DNA of 64,000 nt from Paenalcaligenes faecalis (lineage in GTDB: Bacteria > Pseudomonadota > Gammaproteobacteria > Burkholderiales > Burkholderiaceae_B), in contig NZ_CP106841.1 in NCBI RefSeq assembly GCF_027557445.1, forward strand, positions 62,001-126,000. Reading direction: 5' to 3'. The notes under the pieces were generated by a model. The model was not told where the DNA came from. It saw only the letters and a program-made list of their open reading frames with translations, and did not search any database. The translations under genes were made by a program, and so were the position numbers. Below are positions 54,369 to 61,914 of this stretch, one piece after another (position 1 is the first letter of the stretch; the number at the start of each line of letters is the position of its first letter).

Positions 54369-55316
54369 ATGACTAAGGCAGCATCACGGTCAGAGGCGCT
54401 TGTCGCTCCTTTGGCTGCAAAAAATGGGGTCGCTCCCAGTCGGGTCTGGTTACCTAAAGGTCACTGGACAACCATGGGGGCATTTTTGTCTGAACGTTTT
54501 AAATACGTGGCAGATGCGGATTTGTGCATGCGTTTAGCTCGCGGTGACATTGTGGATACGGCAGGCGTAGCAGTACGCGCAGATAGCCCGTATCAAGCCG
54601 AGCAATGGCTTTGGTATTTTAGGCAGGTGGAAAACGAAATACCGGTTCCGTTTGATATGCCTATTTTATATGCTGATGATTGTATTATTGCGGTAGATAA
54701 ACCCCATTTTTTAGCCTCTACGCCGGGGGGGAAATATTTACAACATACCGCTTTAACACGGGTACGCCAGCATTTTAATGATGCTACGATTACGCCCTTA
54801 CATCGCTTAGACCGTGAAACAGCTGGCGTGCTGTTATTTTGTAGGCAGCCCGCCCTGCGTGGTGTTTATCAAAGTTTGTTTCAATCCCAATCTATTGATA
54901 AAACATACGAGGCAATAGCAAAAAGTAATCATTCGTTGACTTTTCCTTTGGTGTATAAAAGCCGCATTGTGGCGCCCAAAGGTCAGTTTTTGATGATAGA
55001 GCAAGACGGTGAACCCAATAGCGAAACCCATATTCAGGTATTACGGCGTTGGCATGATGCACAGCATGGGGATGTAAGCTGTTATTTGCTGCAACCCATT
55101 ACGGGGCGTAAACATCAGCTACGAGTGCATTTGAATGCCTTGGGCACGCCTATTTTGCACGATAGTTACTATCCGGCAGGTCAGCCGCCATTAGCCCCCG
55201 ATGACTTTAGACATCCCTTACAGTTATTAGCCAGATCCATCGGTTTTACCGACCCAGTGACACAAACCTATAGAACCTTTCAGAGCCAACAGCAGCTAAA
55301 GTTAGTAATGGCGTAG
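54369..55316 (+). CDS. RluA-family pseudouridine synthase
   Basis: RNA-modifying enzyme, 315 aa, isomerising uridine in rRNA or tRNA. Catalytic Asp in HRLDRETAGVLLF; the second conserved block ILYADDCIIAVDKPHFLASTPGG and the C-terminal PITGRKHQLRVHLNALGTPILHDSYYP are RluA-type. The first ~90 residues hold a degenerate S4-like region rather than a clear S4 domain. Its stop overlaps the convergent asparaginase gene by 15 bp. The exact target uridine cannot be inferred. Confidence 0.88.
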   Translation: MTKAASRSEALVAPLAAKNGVAPSRVWLPKGHWTTMGAFLSERFKYVADADLCMRLARGDIVDTAGVAVRADSPYQAEQWLWYFRQVENEIPVPFDMPILYADDCIIAVDKPHFLASTPGGKYLQHTALTRVRQHFNDATITPLHRLDRETAGVLLFCRQPALRGVYQSLFQSQSIDKTYEAIAKSNHSLTFPLVYKSRIVAPKGQFLMIEQDGEPNSETHIQVLRRWHDAQHGDVSCYLLQPITGRKHQLRVHLNALGTPILHDSYYPAGQPPLAPDDFRHPLQLLARSIGFTDPVTQTYRTFQSQQQLKLVMA

Positions 55317-56291
55317 ATAATAGGCCAGCTCTGCTCGGTCTGCATGTTGAGCTAACGCCAAGGCCGCTAAGGTACGAGCCGCCACCGCATGAAATTGATG
55401 CGCAGGCAGCGTCTGGAATTGTTTATCTTGCTCCGAAGGACTGACGGCGCCGTTAGGAATACGGCTAGCGCGTATACAGATGACGTTATGTTTGGCTGCG
55501 TATTCAGCGCCGATTCGTGCTGCAGGGCTAAGACTACCATTACCCAAGGCCGCTATCACAATGGCGTTAACCCCAGACAGCACCGAGGCTTTGTATAAAT
55601 TAGGGTTGGCGTCTACGTGATCGAAAAGAATATCAACCTTAGCTAACGCAGGCGTTGCTGGCAAAACCAAGGCACTGTTCGCACCAAAAGGGCGTCTAGG
55701 CACCGTGTTGATATAGACCACGCCCTGACTAACCGCCCCTAAAGCACCCGTTGTAGGGGCTGAAAACGCATCAGGCGTAGACGTATGCGTTTTTTGTACA
55801 AAACGCCCACTGTAGAGCGTGTCATTTAATAAAACCAAAGTGCCTACCCCATGCGCATCGGCACTACTGGCGACCAGAATGGCATGGTACAGGTTTAATG
55901 CCCCATCAGCGCTGAGTGCCGAAGCAGGGCGCATAGCGCCAGTAATTACGACTGGTTTACTGCTCTTAATGCACCAGTGTAAAAGTAAGGCGGTTTCTTC
56001 TAGGGTATCGGTGCCATGAGTAATCACCACCCCATCAATATCGGTACGAGCTAAAAGCAGCTGCACCTGATGGATAAGTTGATGCTGTAAGGCGAAACTC
56101 ATGTCACGACTATCAATATTACAGACCTCATGAGCGCTGAGATTGGCGATCTCACTTAGGGCCGGAATAGCGTGAATGAGTTGTTCAATAGACTGATTTA
56201 CCGTGTAATCACCGAGCCCGGTTTGGCTTGCATGGTTTGCGGCAATAGTGCCACCTGTAGCAACCAGAGCAATGTTTTTTTTATCACTCAT
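55302..56291 (-). CDS. Bacterial-type L-asparaginase
   Basis: Hydrolyses asparagine to aspartate and ammonia. 329 aa; the first active-site Thr is in ALVATGGTIAAN and the second in VVITHGTDTLEETA; the catalytic triad Lys/Asp region and SADGALNLYHAI are present. No signal peptide is obvious (starts MSDKKNIALVATGG), suggesting a cytoplasmic enzyme, though it resembles AnsB in length. 40 bp before the amino-acid transporter operon on the same strand end. Distinct in fold from the IaaA-type enzyme at 14495-15463. Confidence 0.89.
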   Translation of the reverse strand: MSDKKNIALVATGGTIAANHASQTGLGDYTVNQSIEQLIHAIPALSEIANLSAHEVCNIDSRDMSFALQHQLIHQVQLLLARTDIDGVVITHGTDTLEETALLLHWCIKSSKPVVITGAMRPASALSADGALNLYHAILVASSADAHGVGTLVLLNDTLYSGRFVQKTHTSTPDAFSAPTTGALGAVSQGVVYINTVPRRPFGANSALVLPATPALAKVDILFDHVDANPNLYKASVLSGVNAIVIAALGNGSLSPAARIGAEYAAKHNVICIRASRIPNGAVSPSEQDKQFQTLPAHQFHAVAARTLAALALAQHADRAELAYYLRHY

Positions 56292-56331
56292 ACTTTCGCC
56301 TTTACATAGAGAGAGCGTATGTAGCGTGTAA

Positions 56332-57012
56332 TTAACGAATTTTTAGTTGGCGCTCAACCAAATGAACCAGAGCTAACAAGCTAAAGTTAATAGCTAAATA
56401 CAGTAAACCAGCGATGATAAAGGTTTCCATAATCGCGTAGTTTTGACTCATGATGCGACGAGCATACCCAGTTAATTCCAGCACGGCAATAGTAGATGCA
56501 AGGCTTGTGCCTTTTATAGCAATGACAATTTCATTGCTATAGGCCGGTAAAGCCTGACGGATAGCCAGAGGAAAGCGAACGCGTTTAAAGCACTGCCAGG
56601 CAGACATGCCAATGGACTGGGCGGCCTCGATTTGGCCCTTAGGGACGGATTGAAACCCACCTCTGAAGACTTCGCCTACGTATGCGCCACTATTGAGCGT
56701 GATGGCTAAGATAGCGGTACGCGTACCATCGCTAAACAGCCACCATAAAAGGGGAACGTCTTTTACCCACCCAATCATGCCCACCCCGTAATAGAGCAAA
56801 AATAATTGGACTAATAAGGGCGTGCCACGAAACACAGTGCTGTAGCTAAAAGCAAAGGCCGAAAAGAGGCGATTACCCGAAAGGCGCATTAAGGCTAGGC
56901 TAACGCCAACGATCAGTGCTAAACCAATCCCCCATAACCCAATATATAAGGTGAGGCCAAAGCCTTTCCATAGAATAGCGACGGTTTGAGTGAATTCTTC
57001 CCAGTGAATCAT
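56332..57012 (-). CDS. Polar amino acid ABC transporter permease (HisM/ArtM-like)
   Basis: 226-residue inner-membrane permease with the His/Glu/Gln/Arg/opine transporter signature: AILAITLNSGAYVGEVFRGGFQSVPKGQIEAAQSIGMSAWQCFKRVRFPLAIRQALPAYSNE. Five hydrophobic helices. It overlaps the other permease gene by 4 bp (ATGA). Last gene of the operon. Confidence 0.89.
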   Translation of the reverse strand: MIHWEEFTQTVAILWKGFGLTLYIGLWGIGLALIVGVSLALMRLSGNRLFSAFAFSYSTVFRGTPLLVQLFLLYYGVGMIGWVKDVPLLWWLFSDGTRTAILAITLNSGAYVGEVFRGGFQSVPKGQIEAAQSIGMSAWQCFKRVRFPLAIRQALPAYSNEIVIAIKGTSLASTIAVLELTGYARRIMSQNYAIMETFIIAGLLYLAINFSLLALVHLVERQLKIR

Positions 57013-57722
57013 GCGACTGCCTTCATCCCACGGCCCGCATATTTTTCAGCGATCACAAAGAGCGCTTGGCTAGCAGCACCAATAACAAAAAATAAAAAAC
57101 CGGCGATTAAATACATAGCCAGCGGTTCGCGCATGGCAGCAGACCCCAGTTGTGCCGCACGCATAATTTCCACTAAACCGACGAGGGAAATCAGGGCGGT
57201 ATCTTTGAGGGCAGTTTGCCATACATTATTACAACCGGGCAGGGCAAACCACGTCATTTGCGGTAGGGTGATACGCCACAGACGTTGCGAAGGTGACATA
57301 CCGATAGCCTTAGCGGCTTCGATTTGACCTGCAGGAATGGCTTGTAATGCGCCTCGGAATACCTCGACGCTATAAGAACCCGCAATTAAGCCAATAGCTA
57401 AAATACCAACAGCAGCAGGAAACCATCTATTGATTAGGTCTTCGGCATGTAGCCAATCACCAAGCTGGGCAACCGGATGAATAGAGCCGAAAAAAAGCAA
57501 ATAGATAATCAGTAGTTCAGGGATACTGCGAGTAACGGTGGTGTACAAACTAACCAGCCCGCTTAACCACCGCGGGCCGTTGAGTTTGATGCTGGCACCG
57601 GCAATGCCGATGATCACACCTAAGGCCATACCAAAGACCGAGATAAACAAGGTCATGATAGTGCCGCGCAAAAACATCCAGCCCCAACCGTCGTTGAGGA
57701 TGCGTAATAGGGTTTCCAGCAT
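57009..57722 (-). CDS. Polar amino acid ABC transporter permease (HisQ/ArtQ-like)
   Basis: 237-residue permease, partner of the preceding one. The family signature is GLIAGSYSVEVFRGALQAIPAGQIEAAKAIGMSPSQRLWRITLPQMTWFALPGCNNVW, with the arginine/lysine/histidine-transporter style TRSIPELLIIYLLFFG segment near the N-terminus. It starts 20 bp after the binding-protein gene. Confidence 0.89.
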   Translation of the reverse strand: MLETLLRILNDGWGWMFLRGTIMTLFISVFGMALGVIIGIAGASIKLNGPRWLSGLVSLYTTVTRSIPELLIIYLLFFGSIHPVAQLGDWLHAEDLINRWFPAAVGILAIGLIAGSYSVEVFRGALQAIPAGQIEAAKAIGMSPSQRLWRITLPQMTWFALPGCNNVWQTALKDTALISLVGLVEIMRAAQLGSAAMREPLAMYLIAGFLFFVIGAASQALFVIAEKYAGRGMKAVA

Positions 57723-57742
57723 CGTTATCAGTCGTTAGTTAA

Positions 57743-58546
57743 TTATTTGCACGCGTCGTAGTTAGCAATATCAATGTCGAACCATTTTTCACTGGCTGAC
57801 TTAACGGTGCCGTCTTTGATTAACTCACATAGGGCGCTGTCCACCTTTTGCTTTAACTCGGCATTATCCTTGTGGATACCGACAGCAATACCATAGCCCA
57901 GTGTTTCTGGATCAGAAGACCCTTTAATAACCGTATCGGTTAAAGCAAAATCCGCATTATTCATCTGCTTTAAAAAACGAGACTGTGAGGTAAGGTCTGC
58001 AAAAGTCCCATCCAAACGACCGGCATCTAAATCAATTTGCATTTGATCTAGTGTTTCGTAGTCCTTGATTTTGACCTTAGGCGCCATTTTGGCTAGGTAG
58101 GCACCGTGTGTAGTACCACCTTGAACACCAATTGTTTTACCTGCTACACCTGCAAAAATCGCCTCTGCGGAATCCGCTTTGATGATCTCAGAGTCTGCTT
58201 TTAGGATAAAGATAGCGTCTTCTACAGCATAAGGCGTGCTGAAATTAACGCGTTTAGCGCGTTCAGGCGTGTAGGACATACCAGAGATGATTAAATCAAA
58301 ACGGTTTGCGCTTAAAGAAGGAATCAGACTGTCAAATGACTGCACCACAAACTGACAGTCCGCATTTAGCTTGGCACATAAGGCCGCGCCCACATCGGCA
58401 TCAAAGCCAGTGACTGTACCAGCGGCATCCACCATGCTCCAAGGTGGGTAACCCCCTTCGGTGCCAATTTTGTAAGAGGTAGCGGCAACGCTGGCCGCAC
58501 TCATGAGGACTAAGCCTGCACCCAGTAGGGTCTTTTTGAAATTCAT
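57743..58546 (-). CDS. Periplasmic cationic/polar amino acid-binding protein (ArgT/HisJ-like)
   Basis: 267-residue family 3 solute-binding protein: signal peptide (MNFKKTLLGAGLVLMSAASVA), then YKIGTEGGYPPWSMVDAAGTVTGFDADVGAALCAKLNADCQFV, the family signature. DLIISGMSYTPERAKRVNFSTPY and the ArgT-like GKTIGVQGGTTHGAYL fit the lysine/arginine/ornithine/histidine group. The coding part is intact, but IscB element 2 is inserted directly before its ATG: the ATGAAT that opens the gene touches the element end, and the gene's own ribosome site AAGGAG now lies 1.16 kb upstream at about 59709-59714. Translation may therefore be poor. Confidence 0.9.
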   Translation of the reverse strand: MNFKKTLLGAGLVLMSAASVAATSYKIGTEGGYPPWSMVDAAGTVTGFDADVGAALCAKLNADCQFVVQSFDSLIPSLSANRFDLIISGMSYTPERAKRVNFSTPYAVEDAIFILKADSEIIKADSAEAIFAGVAGKTIGVQGGTTHGAYLAKMAPKVKIKDYETLDQMQIDLDAGRLDGTFADLTSQSRFLKQMNNADFALTDTVIKGSSDPETLGYGIAVGIHKDNAELKQKVDSALCELIKDGTVKSASEKWFDIDIANYDACK

Positions 58547-59703
58547 CTAAATTGTGCGAGATACCCCGTCATTTATGGCGGGGAGGGATAGCACGGGTCA
58601 CGTAGTGACCCCCTTTGTTCTCGCCTCTCCTAAAAGTTAGAAGCTATCTATTCGGGTTGAGTATCCGTAGCCATCGCTACGTTGAATAAGGGTGCAGTAA
58701 CGGTGGCTAATGCCTTGAACCAAACCCACTGCGGATTGAATGTTAAAGCTTCCTGAGGCTCTAACGGCAACGCGACCTACATACGTGCCGACCTTCTTGC
58801 CTTGGGTAACTATCGCCTTTACCATGTCACCCGTCTGAAAGCCATGAATTCGCTTTTGCCTTGTTAAATAGCCTCGCGGGAAGCCAAAACGAACCAGCTC
58901 TTGTGCAAGGTGCGTAATTGGTGCCACGTTTCGTATTCGCGCAACCCACGATAACGTAGTATCAATTCGATGCTGCAAGCTAGGTGCGAGCCACCCTTCG
59001 CCTTTGTTTTTTCGATTAAGGAATCGAGGCGCACGGTAACGTAAGTTGGCACTACGGCGGCGACGACGCATTTGACGTCTCGCTGTTAAGGTGTGGCTAA
59101 TTTGAAACCCACGATGTATCAACTCGAACAGGTTCAGTACGTGCGCTGTAGTTATTACCTCGCCCGTTTCCGCGTTAACGGTATTGTTATTGCGAACTAA
59201 CGCCAACCCTGATGTTTTACTGCCGGGATCGATTTTAAGCTCTAACGGTTGAAGCTCGCTTTGCGCCACCTCTCTGTCAATCAAGCGAATCGTAAAGGGG
59301 ATCAATCGATGCACCCTAGCTCGCCCTTGTGCCAATAGAAGTCGTGCTCGCTTTTCGGAACACGGCATCAGCGGCGCTTGACGTCTATCTACTACAAAAA
59401 CAGCCATTGCTATTTTCTCCTGATAACTGCCCTTACGGGCCTTGTGACGGAGGCTTACGCCTCTCTCCCCTCGACAAGGTTGATGTCCCGCTAGATGCCT
59501 AAAGCACCGTGCGGCAGCCCGTTTCGTGCCTACCCGAGGCGTGTCTGCGGCTACCGCTTACAGAGCTTGGAACTGAGGAAGCATTCCAAGGTGCGTCTTA
59601 AACGTAACACCAACGTAGCGCTACAACAGCGCTGAGTCTGGTCAATCTAGGCAAGCGCAGAGTGAATCTGGCATGCCTCGCCCTTTAGGGCGGGGTTATT
59701 GAC
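58547..59703 (-). mobile_element. IscB element copy 2 (internally deleted), inserted between ribosome site and start codon
   Basis: Same left and right ends as copies 1 and 3 but only 1157 bp because 564 bp of iscB are missing. It splits the amino-acid ABC operon between the ATPase gene (ends 59724) and the binding-protein gene (starts 58546). Removing it restores AGTTAAGGAGACCTCT joined to ATGAAT, an ideal ribosome site with start codon. The left-end hairpins and the upstream RNA region are retained. Confidence 0.85.
58637..59407 (-). CDS. iscB: IscB copy 2, in-frame deletion lacking HNH and RuvC-III
   Basis: 256 residues, corresponding to residues 1-174 and 363-444 of copy 1 joined in frame (LAQELVRF followed directly by GFPRGYLTRQK). 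It keeps the PLMP motif, RuvC-I Asp (KIDPGSKTSG), bridge helix, RuvC-II Glu, and the C-terminal barrel region. It has lost the whole HNH domain and the RuvC-III His/Asp, so neither strand should be cut. The join shows short microhomology (CGA in both parents), suggesting slippage or recombination. The reading frame is otherwise undamaged with a good AGGAG site. It could be a dead remnant or a non-cutting RNA-binding protein. Confidence 0.85.
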   Translation of the reverse strand: MAVFVVDRRQAPLMPCSEKRARLLLAQGRARVHRLIPFTIRLIDREVAQSELQPLELKIDPGSKTSGLALVRNNNTVNAETGEVITTAHVLNLFELIHRGFQISHTLTARRQMRRRRRSANLRYRAPRFLNRKNKGEGWLAPSLQHRIDTTLSWVARIRNVAPITHLAQELVRFGFPRGYLTRQKRIHGFQTGDMVKAIVTQGKKVGTYVGRVAVRASGSFNIQSAVGLVQGISHRYCTLIQRSDGYGYSTRIDSF

Positions 59704-59719
59704 AGAGGTCTCCTTAACT
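59415..59719 (-). ncRNA. Predicted omega-RNA of IscB copy 2 (guide at 59704-59719)
   Basis: Nearly identical to the copy 1 RNA region, with stem arms GCGGCAGCC (59511-59519) and GGCTACCGC (59549-59557), where a G-U pair replaces one A-U pair, and the TTGGAA/TTCCAA hairpin. The predicted 16-nt guide is AGTTAAGGAGACCTCT, i.e. the displaced ribosome-binding site of the amino-acid-binding protein gene. Confidence 0.7.
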
Positions 59720-59723
59720 TAAC

Positions 59724-60509
59724 CTAAGCCAATGGCTGTAAAAACTGCTGTAAACGCGCTGATTGCGGACTGTCGAATACATCAGCAGGCGCGCCGGACT
59801 CTTCGCACAAACCGTTGTGCATAAAAATAGCATGGTTGGATACTTCACGCGCAAACTGCATTTCGTGCGTGACTAAAATCATGGTACGGCCTTCTTCGGC
59901 AAGTTGGCGGATAACACGTAGTACCTCGCCGACCATCTCGGGGTCTAGAGCCGATGTAGGCTCATCAAATAACATGACCTCAGGGTCCATAGCCAAAGCA
60001 CGCGCAATTGCAACGCGTTGTTGTTGACCGCCTGAAAGCTCAGAGGGATAGGCATCGGCTTTGTGGGCTAAACCGACTTTGTCCAAGAGGTGCAGCGCAT
60101 AGGCAGTTGCCTCGGGACGAGAGACCTTTTTGACCTGAATGGGGCCCTCGATGACATTTTGTACTACCGTCCGGTGTGACCAGAGATTAAAGTTCTGAAA
60201 CACCATTCCTAAACGGGCTCGTACCTGCTCAAGTAGTTTGGGGTCACTACTTATCATTGTGCCATCACGTTTAGCATGGCTGCGTAGTACATCCGTACCA
60301 ATACAGACCTCGCCTTGATCTGGAATGACCAAGTGATTGATGCAGCGCAGCAATGTGCTTTTGCCAGAACCCGAGGCCCCAATAATAGATAGCACATCGC
60401 CTTGATTGGCACGAAACGAAATGCCTTTTAAGACTTTGTGATCAGCAAAGGCTTTATGGATATTATGTACTTGCACCGCGTAAGCAGCAGAATCAGTAGG
60501 AACGGTCAC
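59724..60509 (-). CDS. hisP: Polar amino acid ABC transporter ATP-binding protein (HisP-like)
   Basis: 261-residue ATPase of the amino-acid importer. Walker [14 protein letters not shown], signature [15 protein letters not shown], Walker [14 protein letters not shown], plus the HisP-type [21 protein letters not shown] segment. In HisP-like fashion it has an insertion near [24 protein letters not shown]. First gene of the operon; before insertion of IscB element 2 only about 20 bp would have separated it from the binding-protein gene. Confidence 0.9.
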   Translation of the reverse strand: MTVPTDSAAYAVQVHNIHKAFADHKVLKGISFRANQGDVLSIIGASGSGKSTLLRCINHLVIPDQGEVCIGTDVLRSHAKRDGTMISSDPKLLEQVRARLGMVFQNFNLWSHRTVVQNVIEGPIQVKKVSRPEATAYALHLLDKVGLAHKADAYPSELSGGQQQRVAIARALAMDPEVMLFDEPTSALDPEMVGEVLRVIRQLAEEGRTMILVTHEMQFAREVSNHAIFMHNGLCEESGAPADVFDSPQSARLQQFLQPLA

Positions 60510-60575
60510 TGTTTTGGCCGTAGTAGAGAGTTGAAAAACACATTATAAACAGCTTTTGCGGTCGTAGAGCGGCAG

Positions 60576-60613
60576 GCATGTGATAGATGCAGAAAACGGC
60601 CACTATCACATGC
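60576..60613. promoter_or_regulatory. Perfect 11-bp inverted repeat between gdhA and the amino-acid ABC operon
   Basis: GCATGTGATAG (60576-60586) and CTATCACATGC (60603-60613), 16-base spacer. It lies 12 bp after the gdhA stop on the minus strand. No T run follows on either strand, so it is not a classical terminator; it may be a regulator site for the transporter operon or an RNA stem at the gdhA 3' end. Confidence 0.55.
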
Positions 60614-60624
60614 TTATTACACCA

Positions 60625-61914
60625 TTAAGGATATAAGCCGCGTAACTCTCTGGCCTCTAAAATACGCGTACAGGCGCTAATAAAAGCAGCAGTACGTAAT
60701 GTGACATTGTGCTGCTTTGCAACAGTGGCGGTAGATTGGTAGGCATCGCGCATCATACGACCTAAACGATCATTGATGAGGTCTTCTTCCCAGAAATAGC
60801 TGGAAAAGTTTTGCGCCCACTCAAAATAGCTCACGGTCACACCACCCGCATTCGCAATCACATCAGGAATAACCATGATGCCTTTGCTGCTGAGAATGTC
60901 ATCTGCCTCTGGGGTGGTCGGGCCATTGGCGCCTTCGATCACGATTTTGGCACGAATAGAATCCGCATTTTTGACGGTAATTTGATTCTCTAGTGCAGCT
61001 GGAATCAAGATCTCACATTCCAACGCCCAGAACTCCTCTGCGCTTAATGTGTCACCTGCCTTTGTGCTGACGATACCTTGCTGTGGTTCGTAGGAACCCA
61101 ATAAAGCGGGTACATCTAAACCAGAGGCGTTGTAGATCGTGCCACTGTGGTCTTGCATCGCAATCACTTTAGCACCGGCTTCGTGGAACAACTTGGCAGC
61201 AATACCACCTACGTTGCCACAGCCTTGAACGACCACGCGCGCGCCGTTCAGATCAATGCCTGCATCGCGTGCAGCCTCTACACCTACCGTGAATACGCCG
61301 CGACCAGTGGCCTCGACGCGGCCTAAGCTGCCACCCAGTGACAGAGGTTTACCGGTGACAACACCTGTTGCTAACTGACCGGTATTCATGGCGTAGGTAT
61401 CAACCATCCAAGCCATGATTTGAGCATTTGTATTAACGTCGGGCGCGGGAATGTCCTTATCAGGGCCGATAATCATACCAATTTCGGTGATGTATCGACG
61501 AGTCACACGCTCTAACTCTTTTTGGGAGTATTTACGGGGGTCAATTCGTATACCACCTTTCGCGCCGCCAAAGGGCACGTTGACTGCTGCACATTTCACT
61601 GACATCCAGGCAGATAAAGCCATGACCTCAGATAATGTAACGTCTTGGTGGTAACGGACACCGCCTTTACCGGGGCCGCGAGCCATATTGTGTTGGACGC
61701 GATAGCCCTCAAAATGAGCAATAGTACCGTTATCCAGTTCTACTGGAACGTCAACGGTAAGGATTCGTTTAGGACGCTTTAGGGTTTCAACCCACTTCCC
61801 CAGCTTGCCCAAATAGGGCGCGACACGCTCGACCTGCTCTAGGTAAATACCCCACGGACCAAGGTCGTTGGGATTTAAGTAGGAGGGTAATTCGTGTTGA
61901 GTTGGCTGATTCAT
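60625..61914 (-). CDS. gdhA: Glutamate dehydrogenase (Glu/Leu/Phe/Val family)
   Basis: 429-residue NAD(P)-dependent dehydrogenase linking 2-oxoglutarate plus ammonia with glutamate. Conserved parts: [43 protein letters not shown] (substrate and catalytic Lys), [15 protein letters not shown], and the Rossmann motif [17 protein letters not shown]. Its coding region is intact from [10 protein letters not shown]. IscB element 3 sits directly before the ATG, and the original ribosome site (AAGAGGA) now lies 1.7 kb upstream at about 63641-63648, so expression is probably altered. Downstream is the amino-acid importer on the same strand. Confidence 0.92.
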   Translation of the reverse strand: MNQPTQHELPSYLNPNDLGPWGIYLEQVERVAPYLGKLGKWVETLKRPKRILTVDVPVELDNGTIAHFEGYRVQHNMARGPGKGGVRYHQDVTLSEVMALSAWMSVKCAAVNVPFGGAKGGIRIDPRKYSQKELERVTRRYITEIGMIIGPDKDIPAPDVNTNAQIMAWMVDTYAMNTGQLATGVVTGKPLSLGGSLGRVEATGRGVFTVGVEAARDAGIDLNGARVVVQGCGNVGGIAAKLFHEAGAKVIAMQDHSGTIYNASGLDVPALLGSYEPQQGIVSTKAGDTLSAEEFWALECEILIPAALENQITVKNADSIRAKIVIEGANGPTTPEADDILSSKGIMVIPDVIANAGGVTVSYFEWAQNFSSYFWEEDLINDRLGRMMRDAYQSTATVAKQHNVTLRTAAFISACTRILEARELRGLYP

